Assembly: GCA_945273735.1 (NCBI GenBank)
Contig: CALYPJ010000014.1
Location: 1 to 32,124, forward strand
Length of the DNA stretch: 32,124 nucleotides
Origin: an uncultured Lactobacillaceae bacterium
GTDB lineage: Bacteria; Bacillota; Bacilli; Lactobacillales; Lactobacillaceae
Direction: 5' to 3'
Shown: positions 14,775-22,208 of the stretch, one piece after another
Numbering within the stretch: the first letter of the stretch is position 1
Layout of the letters: every line of letters begins with the position of its first letter
Program-made: the position numbers and the translations under genes
Notes under the pieces: model-generated
Database searches by the model: none
Told to the model about the DNA's origin: nothing
The model's input: the letters and a program-made list of their open reading frames with translations, nothing else

Positions 14775-15071
14775 ATGTTAATGAATTTTCATATTGATAA
14801 TCTTGGATTAAACAAAATGGCTCACCATAAAGGGGGAGGCTCTTCATCTAATGGTCGTAATTCTGCAGGCCGTCGTTTAGGCGCTAAAAGATCTGATGGA
14901 CAATTTGTTCATACAGGCACAATTATTTATCGCCAACGAGGAACACATATTCATCCAGGAACTAATGTTGGTAAAGGCGGGGATGACACCTTATTTGCAT
15001 TAGCTGATGGGTATGTAAAATATGAACGTTTGGGTAAATTCAAGAAACAAGTTTCTGTAAACCCCGCATAA
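14775..15071 (+). CDS. rpmA: 50S ribosomal protein L27 with altered N-terminal leader
   Basis: L27 lies at the peptidyl transferase centre of the 50S subunit. The body, from [19 protein letters not shown] to the end, is typical. Firmicutes L27 usually starts with a short leader ending in LQFF, removed by the Prp protease. Here the reading frame from ATG 14775 (site AGAGG at 14761-14765) gives [14 protein letters not shown] before Met15-Ala-His-His-Lys. The MLMN start matches the usual leader, but no LQFF cleavage site is present. ATG 14817 (Met15) with a weak GGA 9 bases upstream would directly give mature-length MAHHKGGG. Either start is possible; the mature protein probably begins at or near Ala16. 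Sure of identity, unsure of start. Confidence 0.93.
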   Translation: MLMNFHIDNLGLNKMAHHKGGGSSSNGRNSAGRRLGAKRSDGQFVHTGTIIYRQRGTHIHPGTNVGKGGDDTLFALADGYVKYERLGKFKKQVSVNPA

Positions 15072-15081
15072 TTATTTATAC

Positions 15082-15121
15082 AAAAGGCAGACAACATGTT
15101 TTATTGATTGTTTGCTTTTTT
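15082..15121 (+). terminator. Terminator after rpmA
   Basis: GCAGACAA (87-94 past 15000) pairs with TTGTTTGC (15108-15115), with one G-U pair, extended by AAAAG against CTTTTT. The loop is 13 bases. It follows the rpmA stop by about 10 bases. The next gene starts 14 bases later, so pepP-efp must be read by read-through or from a promoter I cannot place. Confidence 0.8.
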
Positions 15122-15134
15122 ATTTGGAGAATAA

Positions 15135-16208
15135 ATGGAAGAAATACATCTGAAAAAATTTCAATCATGGCTCAGTCAAAAAAGTGTAGAAGGAGCATTA
15201 TTAATTGATCCAATTAATGTTTCTTATTTTACTGGTTTTACTGGTGACGAATCCTTTTTGTTTGTAACCCCAGAAAAATCAATTTTTTTTACTGATTCTC
15301 GTTATATAACTCAAGCTAAAAGTCAACTTCATGGAATTTCTCTTGAAGAAAATCAACGTGGCTTACTTGGAGTTATCAGATACATCAATGATAATTTTCC
15401 ACTTAATGATTTGGGTTTAGAATTTTCCTATGTTACAGCTAATGATTATCTTACTGTAAAAAAGAAGATACGCCGACCTTTAATAGATATTTCACCTGAA
15501 ATTGATCGTTTGCGACAAGTTAAAGATTCAGATGAAATTTTAAAAATACGTCGTGCATGTGAAATTAGTGATCATGCTTTTGCATTAATCCTTGAAGAAA
15601 TTAGACCAGGAATGACAGAATTAGCAGTGGCTGCTAAGCTGGAAAGTCACTTTAAAGAGTTAGGTGCAAGTGGTCCATCTTTTTCAACAATTGTGGCTTC
15701 AGGAGCGCGTTCAGCATTACCGCATGGGATTGCTTCAGACAAAGAAATACAAGAAGGTGATTTAGTCACATTGGACTTTGGTTGTTATTACCATGGATAT
15801 ACGTCGGATATTACCCGTACTATTGGTATTGGACACGTTAGTGAAGATCAAAAAAAAATTTATCAGTTAGTTTTACGAGCAAATAAAGATACAATTAAAA
15901 TTTTGCAGCAAGGTGTTACTGGAACTGAAATGCATGAAAAAGCTCATCAAATAATTGATGGTGCTGGTTATAAAAAGTTTTTTCAACATGGTTTAGGTCA
16001 TGGAATTGGACGTAGTGTCCATGAAGGTCCTGGATCTTGGGGTGTATATCGTAATAACCCTGTAATAATTGGGAATGTAATTACAATTGAACCTGGGGTT
16101 TATTTACCGAATCGCTTTGGAGTCCGAATTGAAGATGATGTTTTAATTACTGATCACAATTATGAAGTTTTAACTAAAGCACCAAAAGATGATTTAATAA
16201 TAATTTAG
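15135..16208 (+). CDS. pepP: Xaa-Pro aminopeptidase (M24B family)
   Basis: A cytosolic metallopeptidase that removes N-terminal residues ahead of proline. The 357 residues comprise a creatinase-type N-terminal domain (VEGALLIDPINVSYFTGFTG) and a C-terminal pita-bread domain with the five metal ligands in VTLDFGCYYHGYTSDITRTI (two Asp), FFQHGLGHGIG (His), ITIEPGVYLP (Glu) and GVRIEDDVLI (Glu). An equivalent gene lies just before efp in Bacillus (yqhT) and other Firmicutes, as here. TTTGGAG gives the ribosome binding site. PepQ-type prolidase specificity cannot be excluded by sequence. Confidence 0.92.
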   Translation: MEEIHLKKFQSWLSQKSVEGALLIDPINVSYFTGFTGDESFLFVTPEKSIFFTDSRYITQAKSQLHGISLEENQRGLLGVIRYINDNFPLNDLGLEFSYVTANDYLTVKKKIRRPLIDISPEIDRLRQVKDSDEILKIRRACEISDHAFALILEEIRPGMTELAVAAKLESHFKELGASGPSFSTIVASGARSALPHGIASDKEIQEGDLVTLDFGCYYHGYTSDITRTIGIGHVSEDQKKIYQLVLRANKDTIKILQQGVTGTEMHEKAHQIIDGAGYKKFFQHGLGHGIGRSVHEGPGSWGVYRNNPVIIGNVITIEPGVYLPNRFGVRIEDDVLITDHNYEVLTKAPKDDLIII

Positions 16209-16217
16209 GAGTAGATA

Positions 16218-16775
16218 ATGATTTCTGTAAATGATTTTAAAAATGGATTAACAATTGGTACTGGTAAAGATATTTGGCAAGTTATTGAATTTCAACATGT
16301 TAAACCTGGAAAAGGGGGGGCTTTTGTTCGTTCAACTTTACGTAATTTGCGAACTGGTGCCGTTCAAGATAAAACCTTTCGGGCAACTGAAAAAGTAGAA
16401 AAAATTGATGTAAATACTCGTGAAATGCAATATTTGTTTAATTCTGGTGATACCTATACTTTTATGGATACAGAAACTTATGAACAATTAGAGGTTCCTA
16501 GTAGTGCGATTGGCGACAAGATAAAATATTTAAAAGAAAATATGATAGTTAGCATTTCTAGTTATAACAATGAAACTTTAGGAATTGAATTACCAAATAA
16601 AGTTGATTTGAAGGTTAAAGAAACTGAACCAACAATTAAAGGTAATACTGCTTCAGGTGGTTCAAAACCTGCAACAATGGAAACAGGGTTAGTTGTGCAA
16701 GTTCCTTTCTTTATTAATGAAGGTGATGTTTTAACGATAAATACTACTGATGGTTCATATATATCAAGGGCATAA
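16218..16775 (+). CDS. efp: Elongation factor P
   Basis: EF-P binds between the P and E sites and relieves ribosome stalling on polyproline. The 185-residue protein has the usual three beta-barrel domains, with the modifiable Lys32 at the tip of domain I in [12 protein letters not shown], and the C-terminal [20 protein letters not shown]. The flanking Pro30 and Gly residues are those seen in Bacillus-type EF-P. A GGAG site lies 6-9 bases before the ATG. It is 9 bases after pepP and 2 bases before yqhY. Confidence 0.97.
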   Translation: MISVNDFKNGLTIGTGKDIWQVIEFQHVKPGKGGAFVRSTLRNLRTGAVQDKTFRATEKVEKIDVNTREMQYLFNSGDTYTFMDTETYEQLEVPSSAIGDKIKYLKENMIVSISSYNNETLGIELPNKVDLKVKETEPTIKGNTASGGSKPATMETGLVVQVPFFINEGDVLTINTTDGSYISRA

Positions 16776-16777
16776 AA

Positions 16778-17170
16778 ATGGCAAAATTAAGAAGTAGTTT
16801 ACAACTTAATGGCAGTCCTAGTGTGGCTGGGAATGTTGCAATTTCACAAAAAGCTTTAGTTAAAATTATGCAGTTAACTGCTGGCACTGTTAAAGATGTT
16901 GATGATATGGCAAAATCTTTTCAAAAGATTTTTAATCGTCGTTTTCCAGGAGTTCAATTAATTAATGATGCAGCATTAAAGTTGGTCAATCAGCAATTAG
17001 TTGCTGATATCTCAATTAAGATTAATTATGGAGTTAATGTAATTCAAACTTCTTATCAAGTTCAACAAGAAATTATTAATCAATTTAAAGAAATGCTTGA
17101 TTTAGAACTGACTAAGGTAAATGTTAGAGTAATCGACTTAATTGAAGAAGCACATAGTGAAAAATCATGA
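16778..17170 (+). CDS. Asp23/Gls24 family envelope stress protein (YqhY-like)
   Basis: A 130-residue Asp23/Gls24 (DUF322) family protein, with GNVAISQKALVKIMQLTAGTVKDV and VVADISIKINYGVNVIQTSY-type repeats and an amphipathic C-terminus. It sits between efp and nusB exactly where yqhY lies in Bacillus; the neighbouring accBC genes of Bacillus are missing. YqhY has been linked to acetyl-CoA carboxylase control in B. subtilis, but the family's molecular role is not settled. Its last codons overlap nusB by 4 bases (ATGA). Confidence 0.9.
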   Translation: MAKLRSSLQLNGSPSVAGNVAISQKALVKIMQLTAGTVKDVDDMAKSFQKIFNRRFPGVQLINDAALKLVNQQLVADISIKINYGVNVIQTSYQVQQEIINQFKEMLDLELTKVNVRVIDLIEEAHSEKS

Positions 17171-17604
17171 AGAGAAAAGAACAGCGAGACTTGTTAATTA
17201 AATCAGTTTTCGCTCATTTTTTTCAAAAAGATCTTTCTTTAAACTCTATTATAGTGAATATTAGTCAAAGTTTTTCGAAAGAGAAAGTAACAGAAATAGA
17301 TCAAAAAAAATATTTTGCCCCTTTAGTTACTCAGCTTGATCATAATGAACTTTCTTTTCAAGCTATAATATCAAAGCATTTAAAGAAAACTTGGAAAATT
17401 GAACGCTTACCTTTGTTGGATATTGCAATTCTAGAAGTTGCAATTGCAGAAATTAATTACTTACCAGAAATCCCTTTTGATGTAACAGTTAATGAAGCTG
17501 TTGATCTTACTAAGAAATATTCTACTGAAAAGTCGCCGAGCTTTGTTAATGGTATCTTGGTTAGTATCAATCGGGATCTTAAAGAAAGTAATACTCCGTC
17601 TTGA
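17167..17604 (+). CDS. nusB: Transcription antitermination protein NusB
   Basis: A 145-residue all-helical RNA-binding protein that, with NusE (S10), binds boxA for rRNA antitermination. It has the family ending: RLPLLDIAILEVAIAEINYL, IPFDVTVNEAVDLTKKYSTE and KSPSFVNGILVSI. The N-terminal half is more divergent than usual. The ATG overlaps the end of yqhY and its TGA stop overlaps the folD TTG (TTGA), so the genes are coupled. Confidence 0.95.
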   Translation: MKRKEQRDLLIKSVFAHFFQKDLSLNSIIVNISQSFSKEKVTEIDQKKYFAPLVTQLDHNELSFQAIISKHLKKTWKIERLPLLDIAILEVAIAEINYLPEIPFDVTVNEAVDLTKKYSTEKSPSFVNGILVSINRDLKESNTPS

Positions 17605-18446
17605 CTGCAATAATTCTTGATGGCCAGAAAGTAGCTAATCAGCTAGCAGAGAAATTAAAGATCCAAGTACGTCATTTATCAAGGACGCCAATTTTAATAA
17701 TAATTTCTATTGGAAATAATCCGGAAAATAAAATTTATTTAGACAAAAAGATAAATCGCGGAGCGCAGCTTGGAATTAAAATAAAAGTTCATCATTTGGC
17801 TGCATCAACTAATGAAAGATCAGTCATTGATTTGATCCAGCACTACAATCAAGATCAGTTAGTTTCAGGTATCATGGTTCAATTACCTTTACCTGAACAA
17901 ATATCTTATTATCATTTAGTTAGGGCAATTAACCCTTTAAAAGATGTTGACGGTTTTAACGAACAGAATGTTGGGAGACTTTGGAATGGTGATTCTAACT
18001 TTATTGCTCCTGCAACGCCGCGAGGTATTTTAAGCCTTTTATCAGCTTATGATTTGTCACTAAAAGGTAAACATACTGTAGTTATTGGAAGAAGTAATCT
18101 AGTAGGAAAGCCTCTAGCTGGTTTATGCTTAGCTAAAGATAGTACAGTAACTTTAACTCATCGGAAAACAACTAATTTGCGTAAAATTACCCAAATTGCA
18201 GATATTTTGGTAGTAGCAATTGGTCAAGCTCAAATGGTCGATCAAAGTTACGTAAAACCAGGGGCTATTGTTATTGATGTGGGAATCAATACTACAGCAC
18301 AAGGCCTCATGGGAGATGTAAATTTTTCAGCAGTTAAAGAAATATCTTCATATATTACACCTGTACCTAAGGGTATCGGACCAATGACAGTAATCTCCTT
18401 ATTAGAAAATGTTGTTAAAGCACAGAAGAGTCAAGAATTAGGTTAA
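17601..18446 (+). CDS. folD: Methylenetetrahydrofolate dehydrogenase/cyclohydrolase
   Basis: A bifunctional NADP-dependent enzyme that interconverts 5,10-methylene-, methenyl- and 10-formyl-tetrahydrofolate, supplying one-carbon units (including those used by Fmt, encoded downstream). The 281 residues include YLDKKINRGAQLGI with the catalytic Lys, GIMVQLPLPEQI, KDVDGF, the nucleotide-binding VVIGRSNLVGKPLAG and PVPKGIGPMTV. The start is TTG, read within the nusB stop as TTGA; no other in-frame start gives the usual N-terminus (TAIILDGQKVANQL). Confidence 0.96.
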   Translation: MTAIILDGQKVANQLAEKLKIQVRHLSRTPILIIISIGNNPENKIYLDKKINRGAQLGIKIKVHHLAASTNERSVIDLIQHYNQDQLVSGIMVQLPLPEQISYYHLVRAINPLKDVDGFNEQNVGRLWNGDSNFIAPATPRGILSLLSAYDLSLKGKHTVVIGRSNLVGKPLAGLCLAKDSTVTLTHRKTTNLRKITQIADILVVAIGQAQMVDQSYVKPGAIVIDVGINTTAQGLMGDVNFSAVKEISSYITPVPKGIGPMTVISLLENVVKAQKSQELG

Positions 18447-18449
18447 AAC

Positions 18450-19832
18450 ATGGATAAAAGTAACCTTAATCAAGAAAATTATTTATCTGTTAGTCAAATA
18501 ACTTCTTATATTGGTAAAAAATTTAGTAAAGACCCTTATTTAGATCAGGTTAATATTAAAGGTGAAATTACTAATTTCCGTGAACGTTCAAATGGGCACC
18601 AATATTTTAGTTTAAAAGATGATAATGCCAAAATTGGTGTTACTCTTTTTCGTAATGTTTATCAAAAAATTAATTTTAAAATTAAAGATGGGGATTTAGT
18701 CGCTTGTCGAGGTAGAATTAATATTTATCCCCCTCATGGTACTTATTCTTTAATTGTAGAATCAATTGAACCTTATGGTTTAGGGACTTTATTACGAGAA
18801 CTACAAGAAAGAAAAGCTAGGCTTGAAAAGAAAGGAATTTTTAATTCTCAAAGAAAACGTTCAATTTGTTCATTTCCGCGACGAATTGCAGTTATAACTA
18901 GTCCTAGCGGAGCGGTTATTCGTGATATTATAACGACAACGCGACGTCGTTTCCCTTTGGTAAAATTAATTTTATTTCCAGCAGTAGTCCAAGGTGAAAA
19001 AGCTGCTTCTTCAGTTTTGAAACAATTAGAACGAGCTAATGAAATGAATAATTTTGACACCATTATTATTGCGCGAGGCGGTGGTTCATTTGAAGATTTA
19101 TGGCCTTTCAATGATGAAAAATTAACTGTAGCAGTAGCCGAAAGTAAAATTCCAGTTATTACTTCAATTGGTCATGAAACTGATACTACATTAGTAGATT
19201 ATGCTGCTGATTTAAGAGCACCTACTCCTACCGCTGCTGCAGAATTAGCTACCCCACGTTTAGATCAATTAAAACAATTATTACAGCAGCGTCGGATTGA
19301 ATTAAGGCAAGCAGAGCTCCATTATTTAACTAATTTAAAAGCAAAAATTCGTCCATTAACTAAAAGCTATTTGTTTAGACGACCTGAAGCTTTTTATCAG
19401 AATCAGGCAATTACTTTGGATCGATTAAAAGAACGTTTGAATCAAGAAGAAAAACATATATTAAATGAGCGGGTTAATCAAGTAATTCAATTACAAAAAA
19501 TGTTAAAATCTGTAATACCCCAGCATTTAATATTACAATTACAGGAAAAAAATACACTAGAGTTACAAAATTTAAATCGTGAAGTTAAAGTTATTATTCA
19601 TAATAAAAAAATTCAATTGCAAAATTTATCGCAAAATCTATTAATGCTTAATCCTCATCGTGTATTAGAACGAGGTTATGGTATTGTTGAAAATGAAAAA
19701 CATCAGGTGATTGATCGCGTAAACAAAACTAAACTTAATGATAAATTAAAATTGATTTTAACTGATGGGGTAATTTATTCAACCGTTAACCAAATTGAAG
19801 GAGATTCAAATGCCAACAAAAAAATCGAATAA
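18450..19832 (+). CDS. xseA: Exodeoxyribonuclease VII large subunit
   Basis: The large, catalytic subunit of exonuclease VII, which degrades single-stranded DNA from both ends with XseB. The 460 residues have an N-terminal OB-fold (YLSVSQITSYIGKKFSKD, NFRERSNGHQYFSLKD), the catalytic core (ITSPSGAVIRDII, IIARGGGSFEDLWPFNDE, ITSIGHETDTTLVDYAADLRAP) and a C-terminal coiled coil that recruits small subunits. Length and motifs are normal. It starts 3 bases after folD, and its end overlaps xseB by 23 bases. Confidence 0.97.
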   Translation: MDKSNLNQENYLSVSQITSYIGKKFSKDPYLDQVNIKGEITNFRERSNGHQYFSLKDDNAKIGVTLFRNVYQKINFKIKDGDLVACRGRINIYPPHGTYSLIVESIEPYGLGTLLRELQERKARLEKKGIFNSQRKRSICSFPRRIAVITSPSGAVIRDIITTTRRRFPLVKLILFPAVVQGEKAASSVLKQLERANEMNNFDTIIIARGGGSFEDLWPFNDEKLTVAVAESKIPVITSIGHETDTTLVDYAADLRAPTPTAAAELATPRLDQLKQLLQQRRIELRQAELHYLTNLKAKIRPLTKSYLFRRPEAFYQNQAITLDRLKERLNQEEKHILNERVNQVIQLQKMLKSVIPQHLILQLQEKNTLELQNLNREVKVIIHNKKIQLQNLSQNLLMLNPHRVLERGYGIVENEKHQVIDRVNKTKLNDKLKLILTDGVIYSTVNQIEGDSNANKKIE

Positions 19833-20058
19833 AAAAGAAGTAAGTTTTGAAGATCAAATGCAAAAGTTGGAAACCATTGTTAAAGAATTAGAAGCAGGTA
19901 ATTTGCCATTACAAGATTCATTGGATCGTTTTAAGGAGGGTGTAGAATTATCTAAAAAAATGGAGAAAACTCTTAATCAAGCTCAAGCATCAGTTTCTGC
20001 AATTATTGATGAAAACGGTCAAATCAAGGATTTTGCTGAGCAGGTAAATGATGAATAA
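19810..20058 (+). CDS. xseB: Exodeoxyribonuclease VII small subunit
   Basis: An 82-residue, mostly helical subunit that binds the coiled coil of XseA. It has the family core SFEDQMQKLETIVKELEAGN, LPLQDSLDRFKEGVELSKK and a C-terminal acidic tail. ATG 19810 is chosen over the TTG at 19795 because AAGGAGA (19797-19803) is correctly placed only for the ATG and the shorter start matches family length. It overlaps xseA by 23 bases and ispA by 11 bases. Confidence 0.95.
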   Translation: MPTKKSNKKEVSFEDQMQKLETIVKELEAGNLPLQDSLDRFKEGVELSKKMEKTLNQAQASVSAIIDENGQIKDFAEQVNDE

Positions 20059-20878
20059 TCTATTAAATAATGATTTAATACAATTTAATAATTATCTGCT
20101 TCAAATTTATGAAACGTGGCCCCTTAATGAAAAATTAAAAACAGCAATTAATTATTCTTTACTAGCAAATGGCAAAAGACTAAGGCCTTTGCTATTTTTT
20201 ACGATTTTACGTTCTTTTAATGAATCCAATATTTCGTTGTATTTTCCAGCTGCTGCAGCAATTGAAATGATTCATAATTATTCTTTAATTCATGATGATT
20301 TACCGGCAATGGACAATGATGATTTACGTCGTGGGAAGCCCACTAATCACGTTGCTTTTGGTGAAGATATCGCAATTTTAGCTGGTGATGCTCTTTTAAC
20401 TGACTCTTTCCGCATACTTACTCAAACTCCGGTTAAAGCTGAACAAATAGTACAAATGACTCAAGTTCTAGCTAAAGCTGCTGGTTCAGAAAATATGGTA
20501 AGTGGTCAAGTTGAAGATATTAAAATGGTAGATAAGTCTATATCTAATATAACTATAATGGATCAGCAAAAAACTGCTGCGATGTTTGTAGCTGCAAGTG
20601 ACTTCGGTATAATTTGTTTACAATTACCATCAAAAGTAGCTAAACAGTTGCGAATTTTTGCAAATAGTTTTGGCTTGGCTTTTCAACTTTTTGATGATCT
20701 AAAAGATTTAAGTGAAGAAAGTGCTGAATTAAAAAATTATGCCGCTGATTTTGGTATAGTTAAGACTCAAAAAGCAAAAGCCAAGTATTTGAATCAATCT
20801 TCTGTTGCTTTGGATAAAATTGATGATCCAAATTTTAATCCAAAATTGTTAAAAAAATTTTTACTACAAATAAGTTAG
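20048..20878 (+). CDS. ispA: Farnesyl diphosphate synthase (geranyltranstransferase)
   Basis: A trans-prenyltransferase that condenses isopentenyl diphosphate with allylic diphosphates to geranyl and farnesyl diphosphate, precursors for undecaprenyl carriers and quinones. The 276 residues hold both Asp-rich motifs: HDDLPAMDNDD (DD at 83-84, bacterial type with a two-residue insertion) and FQLFDDLKD (216-220). It is somewhat short at the C-terminus. Two adjacent ATGs (20048, 20051) are possible starts. dxs, which follows ispA in Bacillus, is absent, which fits an organism making isoprenoids by the mevalonate pathway (inference). Confidence 0.95.
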   Translation: MMNNLLNNDLIQFNNYLLQIYETWPLNEKLKTAINYSLLANGKRLRPLLFFTILRSFNESNISLYFPAAAAIEMIHNYSLIHDDLPAMDNDDLRRGKPTNHVAFGEDIAILAGDALLTDSFRILTQTPVKAEQIVQMTQVLAKAAGSENMVSGQVEDIKMVDKSISNITIMDQQKTAAMFVAASDFGIICLQLPSKVAKQLRIFANSFGLAFQLFDDLKDLSEESAELKNYAADFGIVKTQKAKAKYLNQSSVALDKIDDPNFNPKLLKKFLLQIS

Positions 20879-20879
20879 A

Positions 20880-21677
20880 ATGCGTTTAGATCAGTTATTA
20901 GTTTACCAAAAAAAATTTATAAGTCGTACTAAGGCGCAAAGAGCAATCAAAGAAGGTCGAATTTCTTTAGCTAATGGTAAAACAATAAAGAAGGTTTCTT
21001 TTGATTTGCCTAAAACTGTAAATTTAACTGTCAAACCAAGTGAGGAATATGTTAGCCGAGGAGCTTATAAGTTATTAAAAGCCATTTCAGAATTTCATTT
21101 AGATTTTAAAAATTGTTTGGTTTTAGATATTGGAGCTTCAACAGGGGGTTTTACCCAAGTTGCTTTACAACATGGAGCAAAGCAAGTGTATGCTGTTGAC
21201 GTTGGTAATAAACAATTAGCACCAAATATTGCTGAAAATTCTCGAGTAATAATTAAAGATAATTATAACTTTCGTTATGCGCACAATTCTGATTTCCCAT
21301 TAGAAAAATTTGATTTAATTCAGTGTGATGTTTCTTTTATTTCTCTGAGATTGATTATTCCGCCCGCAGCAAAATTATTAAAGCACAATGGTCGAGCGGT
21401 GTTTTTGATTAAGCCACAATTTGAAGCTGGTAAATCATATCTTAATAAAAAAGGCGTAGTTAAAGATCGAAAAGTTCATTTGATGGTTCTAAAAAAGGTT
21501 ATTAATTATTTAAAGGATAATAATTTAGCATTGGCAGGTTTAACCTACTCTCCAATTAAAGGTCAGGAAGGAAATCAAGAATTTTTAGCCTTGGTAGAAA
21601 AAAATTTTGATCAAGATTTAAATTTTTCAGATCAACAATTAAAAGAAATTATTGATCAGGCTCAGCAAAATAACTAG
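20880..21677 (+). CDS. tlyA: TlyA-family rRNA 2'-O-methyltransferase
   Basis: A 265-residue protein with an N-terminal S4 RNA-binding domain (MRLDQLLVYQKKFISRTKAQ, residues 1-60) and an FtsJ-like SAM-dependent methyltransferase domain (VLDIGASTGGFTQVALQHGA, AVDVGNKQL, CDVSFISLRLI, LIKPQFEAGK). TlyA enzymes in mycobacteria methylate C1409 of 16S and C1920 of 23S rRNA; which target is used here is not shown. It lies between ispA and argR, as yqxC does in Bacillus. It starts at the base after the ispA stop. Confidence 0.93.
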   Translation: MRLDQLLVYQKKFISRTKAQRAIKEGRISLANGKTIKKVSFDLPKTVNLTVKPSEEYVSRGAYKLLKAISEFHLDFKNCLVLDIGASTGGFTQVALQHGAKQVYAVDVGNKQLAPNIAENSRVIIKDNYNFRYAHNSDFPLEKFDLIQCDVSFISLRLIIPPAAKLLKHNGRAVFLIKPQFEAGKSYLNKKGVVKDRKVHLMVLKKVINYLKDNNLALAGLTYSPIKGQEGNQEFLALVEKNFDQDLNFSDQQLKEIIDQAQQNN

Positions 21678-21716
21678 TTGGTAAATTATACAATGTTGTG
21701 TATAATATTCATAAAT
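21678..21716 (+). promoter_or_regulatory. argR promoter with an ARG-box-like site
   Basis: TTGGTA (21678-21683), a 17-base spacer and TATAAT (21701-21706) form a good promoter. TGTATAATATTCA (21699-21711) resembles an ARG box but has one base fewer in the centre than the consensus TGAAT-N4-ATTCA. It overlaps the -10, so argR may repress itself. The promoter call is firmer than the operator call. Confidence 0.55.
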
Positions 21717-21731
21717 TATTAAGGTATAAAA

Positions 21732-22208
21732 ATGTTAAAAGCAGAACGTCAAAATGAAATTCGTAAGTTAATTAAAAACAATAAGATAAGTAAGCATAGT
21801 CAATTAGTACAATTATTAGCTGACAAAGGAATGCATTTTACGCAAGCCACAATTTCTCGTGATATTCATGAAATGAATATTGTTAAGGTTGCAAGTGAAC
21901 ATAATGGGTATATTTATGTTTTACCAGAAGAATCTGAAAATGGTTTAGAAAGAAAAGCTGGTCAAATTATTTCTGAGTCAATGGTGAGCTTAGAATCACA
22001 ACAATTTATCGTAATTGTTAAAACAGTGCCAGGCTATGCGCAGGCTTTAGGTTCATTACTTGATCAATTGGTTTTTCCTGAAGTTCGTGGACTTTTAGCC
22101 GGAGATGATACTATATTTATGGTGACTAAATCTAATCATGATTCTTTAGTTTTAATTAAAAAAATTAATAGCTTAGGTGCGGGTAATGCTCGACACACTC
22201 ACTATTGA
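21732..22208 (+). CDS. argR: Arginine repressor ArgR/AhrC
   Basis: A hexameric arginine-dependent DNA-binding regulator of arginine synthesis and breakdown. The 158 residues have an N-terminal winged helix (RQNEIRKLIKNNKISKHSQL, HFTQATISRDIHEMNIVKV) and a C-terminal oligomerisation and arginine-binding domain (FIVIVKTVPGYAQALGSLLD, VRGLLAGDDTIFM with the GDDT contact). No arginine genes lie in the window. The 3' end overlaps recN by 23 bases. The link of argR to recN is conserved in Firmicutes. Confidence 0.96.
   Translation: MLKAERQNEIRKLIKNNKISKHSQLVQLLADKGMHFTQATISRDIHEMNIVKVASEHNGYIYVLPEESENGLERKAGQIISESMVSLESQQFIVIVKTVPGYAQALGSLLDQLVFPEVRGLLAGDDTIFMVTKSNHDSLVLIKKINSLGAGNARHTHY

Noticed and set aside
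18848-19111. Minus-strand 87-codon open frame inside xseA
   Set aside because: It lies wholly inside a well-conserved gene on the other strand, has no ribosome binding site and no recognisable domain; a shadow frame.
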